DNA from: Eutreptiella sp. 'Long Island Sound 2002'
Taxonomy: Eukaryota; Euglenozoa; Euglenophyceae; Eutreptiales; Eutreptiaceae
DNA: 64,000 bases
Assembly (NCBI GenBank): GCA_964036045.1
Contig: OZ038381.1
Span: forward strand, 153,034,352-153,098,351
Direction of reading: 5' to 3'
Position numbers and translations under genes: made by a program. Position 1 is the first letter of the stretch. Each line of letters starts with the position of its first letter. Below the pieces are notes generated by a model that ran no database searches, was not told where the DNA came from, and worked only from the letters and a program-made list of their open reading frames with translations. Positions 21,671 to 31,903 of this stretch are shown here, one piece after another.

Positions 21671-22640
21671 CTAGTCCAGATTATCTGAGCGGATCACTTC
21701 CCCCCACCCCTTCCGCGTGCGATCCCCCTTGCCCCCCTTCACCCGCACTCTGGCCCCCCGCAGTCTGGACACCTGGCCGCCTTTACTTCCACCCCGAAAG
21801 CTGCGCTTTGAGATTTCACATTTCAGGGCTTTGTGCCGCCCCTCTCCTTTGAAGGCGGCAAAAATGGCAATGTGCCCCCACCTGCGGGCCCATCCCAACA
21901 GGTGGTCAATCCACAGATGGGCCCACATGGTGACGTTCATTTCACAGGCCTTATGGGCCTCCCCCATTTTGTTCAATTCGGTTCGCAGAATTTTCACGCC
22001 GGGCAACTGCAACGGTCCGGATTTCCAGACGACATCGCTTGTTGCCAACAGGGATTTCCCCCATTGCCAGAAGGCGTCGGTCCAGGACACCTGGACCCCC
22101 CCCATGTCAACGACATGCTGCAGGAGGCCCTCCCCCTCCAGATGGTCACACATGGTGTCCCATCCCTCACTCTTCACCCACTCGGCACCCGCCGTCTGTC
22201 CGATTTTCAGGGGCACCTTCTTCTTATCCTTCCTCTCCTCTTCCAACGCCACACCGGTGGCGGTCCGTGCCTGGATCCGAATGGGATCCACGAACCATTG
22301 CACCCACCTCACGGCCTTTCCCCCTTTCCACCGATGCACCGTGTGGAGGCTGTTCACAAGGGCTGAAAGCCCATTGTGCACTTGCCGGTGCACGCCATGC
22401 AGCCCATAATCGGGGGGGCGTTGGGGGGGGCGCACGATCGGGCAAATCATCCTCGCCCACGGCCACTGCTAGACAATCACCCCCATCCCGCAACCAAATT
22501 TGTGCAGAATGGTTGCCCGATTTTTCCCACACAGCCAACAAACGGTGGCTGCGGGGTTTTTGGCTGTGAAGGAGGAGCAGACCCCCAAAATGACCTGCGC
22601 CTTGGTGTCTGCTAGTGGATGGGGACCTGCAAATGCGCAA
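21671..22640 (-). CDS. Block C transposase-like protein (C1), N-terminus missing
   Basis: The frame begins about HPLADTKAQVILGVCSSF (candidate second Asp) with CWLC. It runs through TAG at 22469-22471 (FGCGMGVIV-TAG-QWPWARM) and on through PDYGLHGVHR and MWAHLWIDHLLGWARRW to KGEGRHKALK, which holds the candidate catalytic Glu. Each motif aligns with B1 in order; the TAG faces Asn in B1. The region holding the first Asp is absent, so this copy is 5'-truncated and probably inactive. The stop at 21671-21673 is itself TAG; the next TGA in frame is at 21557-21559. Confidence 0.55.
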
Positions 22641-22772
22641 CAACACATTGAACAAGCATAAAACAATGCACACAACGACACCACTGCAACAGCCAAGACA
22701 ACACGAAAACCAGCCACACAACAACGTTTCCGATAAAGCCCAACGAATTAAATTCAGGCGCCAAAACGGCAC

Positions 22773-22934
22773 TTGGCGCGCGCCAACTAACTACTTGGCG
22801 CGCCAAAACTGGACTTGGCGCGCGCCAAAACTGGACTTGGCGCGCGCCAACCGAACACTTGGCGCGCCAACCGGTGAGATGGCACGCGCCAACTGCGAAG
22901 TTGGCGCGCCAATCTGCTATTTGGCGCGCGCCAA
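22773..22934. repeat. Block C palindrome cluster, TTGGCGCGCGCCAA
   Basis: Eight copies of TTGGCGCGCCAA or TTGGCGCGCGCCAA, one with a base change (TGGCACGCGCCAA), separated by 5-12 unrelated bases. They lie between C1 and C3. Confidence 0.95.
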
Positions 22935-22984
22935 ATCCGTGTAACGTGTGACAACATCGCGTGCATGCAAAGCACCGCGCGGGC

Positions 22985-25344
22985 ACACCTTCTCGCTGCA
23001 GGAGCAGATGGTGCGGCGGGCCTTGTCCACGAGGTCCAACATCTAGGCGTCCTGGGAGCTCAGGGGCGGGGTGAAGTGGGCCATGGCCATCCAGGCCATG
23101 CGGCCAGCCCCTGGCTCCCGCACAAACGCGGCGCCCAGTGCGGCGAACGAGTACACCACCATGCCGGCCGTGCAGCGCACGCGGCAGAAGTCGGTGGCCT
23201 CGGGGGGGGGAAGCCACCACCGGTGGATGTGCGGAGTGAGGCAGGCATCCGCTCTGGCCGCCTTGGTGGTGGGCCCCACGTGCGCGTGGTCGGTGGGGGT
23301 CAGAAACAGACCCGCAGACACCCCCTCTTGCAGGAGGAGGACGTCCCCCATGTAGGGCACCGGGGGGTCCAACGGCTGCTCAGCCTGCGACACGAAGCAG
23401 ACTGGCTGGGGGATCACGTCGGGAGTGAGGAAGTCCTCCTCTGCCGCACTCTGTGGGGGGGGGGGCGGCATCCGCGTCAGCCGGCGCGGCCGGCCTCTCC
23501 TCCGCATCCGCCGGCGCCTCCGCATCCGCTGGCGCCTCCGCATCCACCGGCGCCTCCGCATCCGCCGGCGCCTCCGGCCTCTCCTCCGCATCCGCCGGCG
23601 CCACCGGCATGTCCTCCTCTTGGGGATCAGGCACGGGGTCGGCCTCCTCTGCCGCACTCTGGGGGGGGGGGGGGGGCATCCGCGTCACCCGGCGCGGCCG
23701 GCCTCTCCTCCGCATCCGCCGGCGCCTCCGGCATGTCCTCCTCTTGGGGGGCAAGCACGGGGTCGGTCGCGGCTGCCTCGGCCTCCTCAGACCCCTTGTC
23801 GAGGGGGCTGTAGTTCAAGCTGGCCTCTGTGCACAGAGGAGACCCGACTGCAGCCCCCTCGGCCAAAAGCTCGGAGGGCATCACCGGAACACTGTTCATC
23901 AGCTCCGTTATACTCTCCGGCTCCACGGTCAGCATGCGCGACCGGTAGCCGACGGGTGCAAACGGGATGAACAGTGCCCGGCCAGGCCCGCCCGCACCGC
24001 GGTGGATCACCGTCCCGCGGAGGAGCATCACGCTGCGAAGCGGTTGGATAACAATATCCCACCGATTCGCAGCGTGATAGCCCCCCTGCGTGCGGGGGCA
24101 CACCTGGAGGGACTTGGACGGGGGGGAGGTGGTGAGGGGGATGAACACGACCATGCACTGCACTGACTGTTTCACTGACAGTGCAAAATCGCGGTGGGGG
24201 ATCTGGAAACCCTTCCAGGGTTCTGCCTCCCACCGCTCCATGATCTTGGGGCACAAGGCCTCAAGTCCCTGCAGCGGTGGGAGGGAGAACCCCAGCAGGG
24301 CCAGAACTGCCTGCCAGAGGTCGTCCGGGAGCCAGTGGGGGACGCTGGAGACCGTCGTCTGATAGCGCCCCCCACCTTCCCCGGGGGCCTGGAGGTTCAC
24401 CTCCTCGAGCATCGACGGGGTGAGTTCCACCGTGGCGAGCTCCGCCAGTCTGGCCCACAGATCCTCGGGGATGATCGATGCGGTCATACTGGCGGTAGCC
24501 CGCCGCGGCAAAACCCTCCTCCGTGACGATGGGGGGGTTGGGGATGTCTTGGTCGGCGACGGGGTAGGAGTTTAAGTTTTAAATTGTGGAAGGAGGGGTG
24601 GGGGCAACCCATGCCAAGCATGGTGAAGGGGGCGTCGGTGCTGTAGAGGGTGGGGTGGGTGATGTCGGGGATGTGGGTGCGCAGGCGACGGTTGGTGGAG
24701 AACTCCGTGGGAGCTACTGCATCCCACGCCTGCACCTTCACCGTCTGGTACCGCACGACGGCGTCAGTGGCCGTGCGGTGCGTCCAGCCACTTTTTTTGA
24801 CTGGATCCACCCACAGCCACTGCTCCTCGGGGTCGAGACCCTTAGGCGGCTTCTCCTGCCGGTCGAGAACGTTGACGAACTCTTTTGACGCTGCAGCAGT
24901 GCACAGCTTCAGGGTCTTGTTGAAGGCCTCAAGGGTGACTTGAGAAAGCTTCAACTCGACCGCGAGGGTCGTGGGGTACCGGCCCATCACGGCACAGCAG
25001 AACGTGCTAAGAACCCCGCTGGTCAGGGCGAAGTTGACGCGGGTGGCGTCAATTCGCCAGACCAAGTGGGGATTATAATTGCCCGGCCGGTCCCACTTGC
25101 CGAAGAGGGCGGCCTCCAAGGGTTCGCGGAGGGGGGGGAGCTGGGGGAAGGATTCGGCGTCCGGGGAGGTGAGGGTGTAGGGGATGGGAAAATAGCCCGC
25201 GGGGAAGTGCTCGGAGCCCACGTTGGCGATGTGGGCATCAAGCACCGGCTGCACCTCGGGGTTAGGTGGTGCAGCGGGGGCAGACGTGGGGTCGGTGACT
25301 GTCACCTTCTTCCCCTTGCCCTTCTTGGGTTGCTTTGGAGGCAT
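22985..25344 (-). CDS. Block C oxygenase with two beta-helix cores (C3)
   Basis: The start is MPPKQPKKGKGKK at 25344, after the second C cluster. The N-terminal domain ends in HIPDITHPTLYST, as in B3. After a frame change near 24500 comes the first core: His106 and Asp108 in IPHRDFAL, His170 in GTVIHRGAGG, Arg178 in GRALFIPF (numbered from 24511). A long Ala/Glu/Pro repeat follows (23440-23760). The second core is SAGLFLTPTDHAHVG to GMVVYSFAALGAAF and AMAHFTPPL. TAG at 23043-23045 is followed in frame by MLDLVDKARRTICSCSEK, which matches the CPCECK end of B3, then a K|GTGTGC donor. So the coding region crosses TAG. The second core lacks a clear iron site. Confidence 0.6.
23440..23760. repeat. 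18-bp GGCGCCTCCGCATCCGCC-type minisatellite in C3
   Basis: Multiple CTCCGCATCC-(A/G)-(C/G)CGGCG units coding for Ala-Asp-Ala-Glu and Pro repeats. The larger phrase GCACTCTG-poly(G)-GGCATCCGCGTCA is duplicated about 205 bp apart. It separates the two oxygenase cores. Confidence 0.8.
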
Positions 25345-25414
25345 AATAAAGTGAAATGCCTAGAAGGGAAAGGGAATGCATGAAGGGTGCAAAAGGAGGG
25401 GAAGAATGGGGTAG

Positions 25415-25470
25415 TTGGCGCGCGCCAAAACCGGACTTGGCGCGCGCCAACTCAAGAGTTGGCGCGCCAA
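25415..25470. repeat. Block C palindrome cluster, second
   Basis: Three TTGGCGCGC(GC)CAA copies, upstream of the C3 start. Confidence 0.95.
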
Positions 25471-26037
25471 CTTTGACTTGGCTTCCAAAAAGTTCGCTTC
25501 GACCCAAAAAACCCACATATTGCATCATAACAACAAAGCAACGCAACCAAAAGCTGTAAAATATCAATAGTTCCTCACGTTTCATGCACAAGGCGTAGCA
25601 ACAACACACTGCAAAAGTAAATGCAAGTTGAATGCTCTCGACATGGAGTTTAATCAAATTGACCAGGAGTTGGCGAATGTACAGTATCTGGGGTTGGCTT
25701 CGTAGTTACACTGTACATGCCACATACCCCTTTCTCCCAAAACCCCCCTTTTTACCCGTATACTCCCAGGTATTCGTGGTATGCCAGGTTATGCTCACCA
25801 TACCCCCTATAGTGGAGGTGCCCAAGGATGATGGGGCCGAGTGGGATGCAGCGTTCCAGGGCGTGGTGCGGAACCCCTAGTTAGAACGCAATTTCTGGAA
25901 CACCCACCTACCCTCAATTTTGGGGCAAACCACCTAAAAAAATGGATTCAGCACCCTCAATTAAAAACCCCCCATCCCCTTTCTTTCCCCACATAACCCT
26001 CATTGTAGGGGTGGTTTTTGGGGGGGGGGTCAAAGAG
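25471..26037. other. Border between blocks C and D; no sure gene
   Basis: A short plus-strand coding-like stretch (about 25790-25876, MLTIPPIVEVPKDDGAEWD) ends at TAG. The 37 bp at 25841-25877 reappear inverted at 27662-27698. Poly-G at 26019-26028. Confidence 0.5.
25841..25877. repeat. 37-bp inverted repeat outside block D, left copy
   Basis: GCAGCGTTCCAGGGCGTGG followed by TGCGGAACCCC. The partner is at 27662-27698, inverted, with about three mismatches. Confidence 0.7.
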
Positions 26038-26156
26038 TTAGAGCACAGTTAGAACAGAGTTAGAACGCAGTTAGAGCACCTTGCTCTAACTAGTTATCGC
26101 GCTAGTTATCGCGCGATAACTCAGTTATCGCGTAGTTATCGCGTGTAGTTATCGCG
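26038..26156. repeat. Block D left cluster: GTTAGAGC and GTTATCGCG repeats
   Basis: Four AGTTAGA(G/A)C units are followed by five AGTTATCGCG units, with the palindrome GTTATCGCGCGATAAC near 26116. The right cluster at 27425-27520 has the same two motifs in inverted order and orientation. Confidence 0.9.
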
Positions 26157-26226
26157 CACCCCTCCTCCCTCCCTCCCTAGGACAAACAACACAAAACACT
26201 TGGCACAAAGCATGTGTGGTCGTTTT

Positions 26227-27366
26227 TCATACAAAGTCATCAATGTCTGAGGCCTTGGCTGCCTCCAGTCCCAAAAGCCCTTGCTCCAGGGCGTTCATGG
26301 ACATGCAATGGTGCATGTGGCGGAGGGACACACTTGGCCTCACCAAGGACCAACCCTTAAAACAATTTTGGAGCTTGTGGGGGTTGTGCTTGTGGTGGTT
26401 GGCACCCCCATAGTTGCCATACAATGTGCGGCGGGTCCCAGAATCTTGGGGCCTGCCGACAATGGGGGGGTTCTCATTGAAAATGGGTGCCTTCTCTGAG
26501 AGAGGCACCCTATCCAAATCATCCAAAAGACTTTGCAGCTGAATGTCACTCAAAAAATCGTGTTCCAGGAGGTGGTTGACCACCCGCTTTCCCCCCACCG
26601 TGAGCACAAGGTCATTGGGGTCCCTATTAAAGGCCCCCAAGGGCTCGGCGGCAACCACCACCTCCGCCTCCCCAATAAGGGGGGGTGTTGCCCCAAATGG
26701 AAAAAGAATCACCCCCTGCCCCGAAATAATGTTGGGAGTGGTGACCCCATACCACTCACGCTCCCACTCCCTTGTGGGGCAAAGGGAGTGCATGGGGAGC
26801 TTGTTTTCGGGGTCGTCAGTGCAGACCCGGCGGGTGTTGTGGGTGAGGGGTTGGGGGAACCAACCATCCGACTTCCCCTTCCCCTTACCCGGTCGGATCC
26901 TTACCTTCTGCACACTAATCATGAGGGGGTTGTGGGGCTTCTCCTTCCCCCTCCCAGCCCCCACCTCCTCCACCTCCTCCACTTCCTCCTCCTCTTCCTC
27001 CTCTTCCTCCTGACCGACATAAAGGGTCGTCTTCGTCCCCGCACCCTTCTCGGCATGGTCGGTGACGGACTCCAACACCGCGTCCACGTCCTCGGGATGA
27101 AGCTGGATCAAAAATCCAGCAACCCCTGGATTTACCTCTAGCAACTCGAAGATGTAGTTGCTGAGAACCAGGGGGTCTCTCTTGTCGGCCATGAAGGGGG
27201 ACTTATGGACAAGGAGTCCAAAGTCCACACCATGTTCAAAGCGAGTCGCCACAGGGCGCCTCACATTGGCATCACCCATCGTAAAACCCTCAGGACCGCC
27301 AAGGCGACGGACCCCAAGGAGCTTTTGATGGTGCTCGCACCAAGCGTGGGCAGCAGCAAGGGCCAT
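26227..27366 (-). CDS. Block D protein, C-terminus like transposase A1
   Basis: One uninterrupted frame of about 379 residues from MALAAAHAWCEHHQK to a TGA stop. It has a poly-Glu stretch, a basic patch (RIRPGKGKGK) and a C-terminal segment (NCFKGWSLVRPSVSLRHMHH) that aligns with HCFQGWKVSKPYVTRWGLRH at the end of A1. Without the Asp and CWxC motifs it cannot be called a transposase. It is the only gene in block D, bracketed by two mirror-image repeat clusters, which suggests an independent one-gene element. Function unknown. Confidence 0.55.
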   Translation of the reverse strand: MALAAAHAWCEHHQKLLGVRRLGGPEGFTMGDANVRRPVATRFEHGVDFGLLVHKSPFMADKRDPLVLSNYIFELLEVNPGVAGFLIQLHPEDVDAVLESVTDHAEKGAGTKTTLYVGQEEEEEEEEEVEEVEEVGAGRGKEKPHNPLMISVQKVRIRPGKGKGKSDGWFPQPLTHNTRRVCTDDPENKLPMHSLCPTREWEREWYGVTTPNIISGQGVILFPFGATPPLIGEAEVVVAAEPLGAFNRDPNDLVLTVGGKRVVNHLLEHDFLSDIQLQSLLDDLDRVPLSEKAPIFNENPPIVGRPQDSGTRRTLYGNYGGANHHKHNPHKLQNCFKGWSLVRPSVSLRHMHHCMSMNALEQGLLGLEAAKASDIDDFV

Positions 27367-27424
27367 TATCAAAGAATACGAAGGCTTTGAGAGCTAAAGC
27401 GAAAAGGGGAAACAGAAAATGAAC

Positions 27425-27520
27425 CGCGATAACCCACGCGATAACCCACGCGATAACTAGTTATCCCGCGATAACTAGTGCTCTAACCCCGTTCTAACCC
27501 CGTTCTAACTAGTTAGAGCA
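27425..27520. repeat. Block D right cluster, inverted relative to the left
   Basis: CGCGATAAC units (four) come first, then GCTCTAAC/GTTCTAAC units and GTTAGAGCAC, the mirror image of the left cluster. Confidence 0.9.
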
Positions 27521-27661
27521 CAAAAAGATCAAATCGCAAAAAGTGCAAAACGGGCAATATCGAGCAAACGAAACATGGAAGGCACATTGTTGCATCATAG
27601 TGCACCCATGTAACATGTGAAATTCCGGGTTCCAACCATATTAACAACACCCAAAATTGGG

Positions 27662-27698
27662 GGGGTTCCGCACCACGCCCTAGAACGCTGAATCCCAA
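27662..27698. repeat. 37-bp inverted repeat outside block D, right copy
   Basis: GGTTCCGCACCACGCCC followed by TAGAACGCTGAATCCCA, the reverse complement of the left copy. It overlaps the upstream part of the reverse transcriptase fragment. Confidence 0.7.
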
Positions 27699-27708
27699 GG
27701 TCGCATCA

Positions 27709-28140
27709 GTGCCACACCGGTTGCGTAACACATGGAGTTGGTGGTCTCGCCATGCTCCTCCTCGTGTTTTAGATTTGCTCAAACGTGGGCTATTTCCCAA
27801 CATCAAGCTCCCAGTGTTTGCGAAGGGGCAACCTGTTTCTTGCACGATTGATGAGTTATCCTTCGCACGCAAAACTTTATATGAGTATGCCCAAGTCGGC
27901 GCCCTGGAGCGCACACATCCTTCTTGCATAAAATATTTTGTGCCGTGGTTTGTCATCTTCAAAAATGAACCCGATGGCAAGATCAAACGTCGGTTCATCA
28001 CCAACTTAAAAAAAGGTGAATAGGTTTATCAACACCAAACTATTTCGCTAGGATCATTGGGGCGTGGTTTTTCCTGAGTTGTGGCGCAACATGTCTGCCG
28101 CCAAAATCGAATGGCTTTATAGACTTGAGCTTCCCAAGCA
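27709..28140 (+). pseudogene. Reverse transcriptase fragment (N-terminal fingers)
   Basis: RLRNTWSWWSRHAPPRVLDL, then VPWFVIFKNEPDGKIKRRFI fits the finger region of LTR/DIRS-type reverse transcriptases (PWF-x-PK-x-DGK-x-R-x-I). The frame slips at a run of seven A at about 28008, then continues VNRFINTKLFR-TAG-DHWGVV and FPELWRNMSAAKIEW, the usual next segment, with Glu where the first catalytic Asp would be. TAG is at 28049-28051. No polymerase YxDD, integrase or LTR was found after it, so this is a fragment. Confidence 0.5.
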
Positions 28141-29517
28141 CGATGCGTGCGTTCTATACAGGTCACGCTACCCGATAGCGTTTCTTTGCAAAGAAATGCT
28201 GGGGTAGGGTTGTTTGTTATCCTCTTCGCTCAAAACCCTTAGAAATGGCAAATGCTGCAGACTTAGCTGTGCACCAAAGGCATGGTGGGCAAAGTCCAAT
28301 AAAGGGTTAGCGCTACAAGTACCCTGTGTGCGCGCTACTGTAGGGACTAATAATAAGAGAACTAAGACGCTAATAATAATGGTCCAGTTTTGTGTTCGCG
28401 TTTCGCGTCTGCGTCGTACAATAATAATGCCTCAGAAAAGCGTGCATGTCTCGCGTCTTTTTGTAATTGAAAATTTGGGCCTCGCCTCTCCTTTTACTTT
28501 GGCGCCTTCTGAATCGGGGGCCGTGTTTGTACCATTACCCCACCCCTCATGTCCCACACAGTCACAGCTTTTAATAATGCCTGACAACGGCCATGGTGTC
28601 TCGCAACTCACGACTCGGTAAATAATGGTCCCCAATAGGCCTCGCGTCCAAATCTTTAATAGAGGTGCTAGAGGTTCCTAACGAAAATGGAAACTGTGAC
28701 ATCACCAACAAAGGGAGGGTGGGAGCACTTTCCTTTGATATGGAGAGGCCTGCTGCACCTTTTTTTTGCTTGGCCCGCCCACCAAAGTGTCTCGATGGAT
28801 GTTACTGCCCCGAAGCCCAGTCTGGTTACCAGAGCTGCAGAATTTCTGACTCCCTCCTACCATAATATCGATGTCATGCTTGCACCATTGGTTTCCGGGT
28901 TCGGTGATGCCCCCCCCCCCCCATTTTGAGGATGCCGGAACCCATGGAATCGTCCCCAGGCATTCAAATTTCCTCTAGGAGGCACAAACAACAAAAGATG
29001 GACCGCAAAGCACAGCAGAGCAACAAAACAGGCTTGGAACCACCATGTTAATCCATGAAACGTGCCGGGGTCACAATTCTGCGTCCGCTACGACTTTGTT
29101 GAGGTGGTTCGGTGGAAGGCGTCAAATTTGCCTTGGTGCATTTCGAAGCATTGACAAACGCTTCATCTTGGCACACCCTTTTGCGATACTGAGTGAGTGC
29201 CTCTGTGGGTTCTGTGCGAGGCAATCGGCAATGGTGGCTTGATGCTTGAGGAGGATGGCGGAGCACCAAAAGCCTCCAAAAAACCGATCCCCCACTTCCC
29301 TTCCCATGTATATTCCTTTGGCTCTCACCCGTTTTTGACACCCCTGGGTTTTTTTTTATGAAAAGTTGCGTACCCTCTTATTTTGAGGGTGCCCGACGCG
29401 ATGGGATAGGTGGTTTCCTGGGGTTTCGGTGTTTTCTCGGGGTTTTGGAGGTATCGAAAACGCACGCGGCATCCGAAACGTGGGTTGCATTAGAGGGTTG
29501 CAAAAGAGGGTGTTGCA
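28141..29517. other. No gene recognised
   Basis: AATAATAAG-rich sequence near 28345-28440 and 28560-28630, a poly-C run at 28911-28922, and short ORFs without domains. The phrase ACTCACGACTCGGTAAATAA followed by TGGTCCC(C/G)AATAGGC occurs at about 28607 and again at about 31800, so part of this is a dispersed repeat. Confidence 0.4.
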
Positions 29518-29705
29518 TGACGGAACGTACAGAACGTTTGGAACGTTTGGGGTTGCGATGGTTGCAAAATGGGGTTTTGGGTCAAAACACCGTCGCCTAC
29601 GTCGCGTACGTTCTGTACGTTCTGCCACCCTAGGGTTGCAAAATTGGGTTTTGGGGTTGTGTACGTTTCGTACGTTTTGTACGTTTTGTACGTTGTAAAC
29701 TCAAA
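29518..29705. repeat. Block E ACGT-rich repeat cluster
   Basis: GAACGTACAGAACGTTTGG, GCGTACGTTCTGTACGTTCTG and CGTTTTGTACG repeats; CGTACAGAACG is inverted as CGTTCTGTACG. It lies downstream of the PHD gene, as the palindrome clusters do in blocks A-D. Confidence 0.7.
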
Positions 29706-29731
29706 ACGTAGAAAACGTTTTCAGCATGGTT

Positions 29732-31140
29732 TTACCAAAAATCGTAGCATCCGGGACAAAGGAATATGGCCTCTTGGTCAAGGTCGGCCAAAAAAACACG
29801 GAAGTTGCTAGCTTGCCCCTTCCCATATGAAGCATCCAGTAAACCTTTCACGAGTTGGCGTTGCATAGAGTTTGCGTTGGACCAAACCACATCAATACCT
29901 TCCTCGATGTTGGGCTTGCATTGATCACACAAGAAAGTGCTACTATCGGGCATGCCATAACACACAGCGTGCACCCACGTGGAGCAACCGGGGCAACATA
30001 GCCAACTCACTTCATCACCACCATCCGGTGGATCCCATGTACCACATCGGCAATTGACATGTGCCGTGGTTTTGGTTGGCGTGACCCCATGCTTCGCTGT
30101 ATTCACCGCGCAATGCATGAGGCACGGTGCGGCAACAATATTACCCTCAAGTTTATTAGTCTTAAGTTCATTTGCTGCACAATCACTAACAACACCACGA
30201 AAGTAAGTCCTTTTCACTCAACCCATCGCCAAGAGCCACAATGTGTTGGACCACCTTTTGTGTTGCTGCAGTTTGGGTTGTGGCTTTCTTGTTGGGCAAA
30301 ATGGAACAACCAATGGCGGCACTTGCACGTCCCTCCTCCGTTTGGAAATGAGCGGTATTCACTTGGAAGTTCCACCCATTCTTGCCTGTACCATCACGCC
30401 CTTTGCCTACAACAAAATGGGTTGGGTCTTTCTCCTTGGCCTTTGCCATCAAGCGAGCTACACACACCTTTGACCACTCTCCTGACTCAACCTTTAAAAG
30501 GGAAAGTTGCCTACGGCAAGGAAGGCGTGGTCACAACGAGACATTAAATGCCTCACAAACGATTCGAACAACCTTGTTGGCTTGGGCCTGAGTGACCCCT
30601 GCAGCAAACAATCGATAGTATAAATACCTAGCACGATACCGTACGTTAGCACGATACCGTGATCCTTTAAACAAAGAAGGAGTCTTCCAAGTATGAACAA
30701 TTTTTTGCAAGCCCTTACACTTTAGAACCAAAGCATGACACCGAGCCTTCCATTTCTTCACACTTTGCTTCAACTTATTAAGAGAGACTTGTTGCACCTT
30801 ACTTCGAAACCTTACTTCTTTCAAAGAATCATTTGCCTTGCGGTTCAAGGCCCTCTCCGCCACACTACGCCGATGACATTTGGAGGTGTGGTCCTCCAAG
30901 TGGTGAAGCCTCTCCTTTGGACCCTCCAACAACTTTTCCATCTACACAAAGGCAAGACACCAATCAACATGGATTAAGATAGCAAAACTCATTCGTACCA
31001 AAGGTTATGTTAGGCATGCACGAAGCAAAATGACAGATTTAAGAGCATGAATCATTGCAATCGTCACACCTTTGCAAGTTGCACCTTTTGGGAATGTACA
31101 CTTCCCTTTGCCTTGTTTAGGGCATTTGACAGCTTTAGCA
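29732..31140 (-). CDS. Block E split gene with PHD finger; transposase-like
   Basis: Exon pieces on the minus strand: KCPKQGKGKCTFPKGATCKG (about 31030-31140); a basic coiled piece with RARYLYYRLFAAGVTQAQAN (30531-30941); GWNFQVNTAHFQTEEGRASA (30186-30470); and the last piece (29732-30217). The last piece begins VVSDCAANELKTNKLEGNIV then AAPCLMHCAVNTAKHG, the shape of a transposase SD...C-x-x-H segment. A complete PHD finger follows: Cys56, 58, 75, 78, His83, Cys86, 97, 100. PHD fingers usually read histone tails. Introns such as GTCTCGTT...GCCGTAG join the pieces. The stop is TAA. Exact borders are uncertain and the transposase family is unnamed. Confidence 0.5.
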
Positions 31141-31903
31141 ACCTACAGATAGAAATAGAAATACAACAATGAGCAGTGTAGCACCATGCGCACTTCATAA
31201 TCCTTACAAATGGTGGTCATGACGAATCATGAAATGCTAACAACTTGATGACATGTGGCCTCATCTTGGGTTTTTGGTGTTGGAGGTGAAGATTGTTCCT
31301 TGTCCGACCTGCAATTGGCCCTAAGGCTGTCGAATCCTCTTTGGCTGTCTTCAAAAGGTGTCTGCCAACAGTGCGACACACTCCTTTATAACACCATCTT
31401 GCACATGCAGGTGCCTTAAGGCTGGAGGGCACATAGCGCCACGACGCGCTGCAAACCCACTTCTTGCAAAGTGTTATCGCATCTTTTGCGCCTGAGTGGC
31501 CATAAATCTAAATACATAAATGTGTTCGTCATTGCAATGAAATGTCGTTCGTAAAAAGAAATCTTTGGCATCTATGGCAGATTTCGAGTTTTTCATTCAT
31601 TCGACCAAAAACGGGGGAAAATGGGCCTCAGAACCTGGTTCAAAAGTCAAAACACGATAAAAATCAATTAAGAATGACGCTGAAGCCAGTACAATCGGTT
31701 CAAATAGGGCCATTAGGCCCATTTCCACCTTCCCCACCACCGGACGGCCTCGGACAGCCGCAACCGAAAGCCGCGTCTTTAAGGGAAACTTGTCTCGCAA
31801 CTCGCGACTCGGTAAATAATGGTCCCGAATAGGCTGCGTCCGCGTCTTTACTGTGGAAATAAAGTTAAATCAGTAACAGTAATCCGGACCCCCCCCGAAA
31901 TCA
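31141..31903. other. No sure gene; possible 5' exon of block E
   Basis: A minus-strand ORF at 31217-31432 (CARWCYKGVCRTVGRHLLKT) may be an upstream exon of the PHD gene. The rest is unassigned, with a dispersed phrase near 31800. Confidence 0.35.

Noticed and set aside
25841-27698. CAG versus TAG in the 37-bp inverted repeat as proof that UAG is Gln
   Set aside because: The difference is also synonymous for Leu in another frame on the other strand, and the true frame is unknown.
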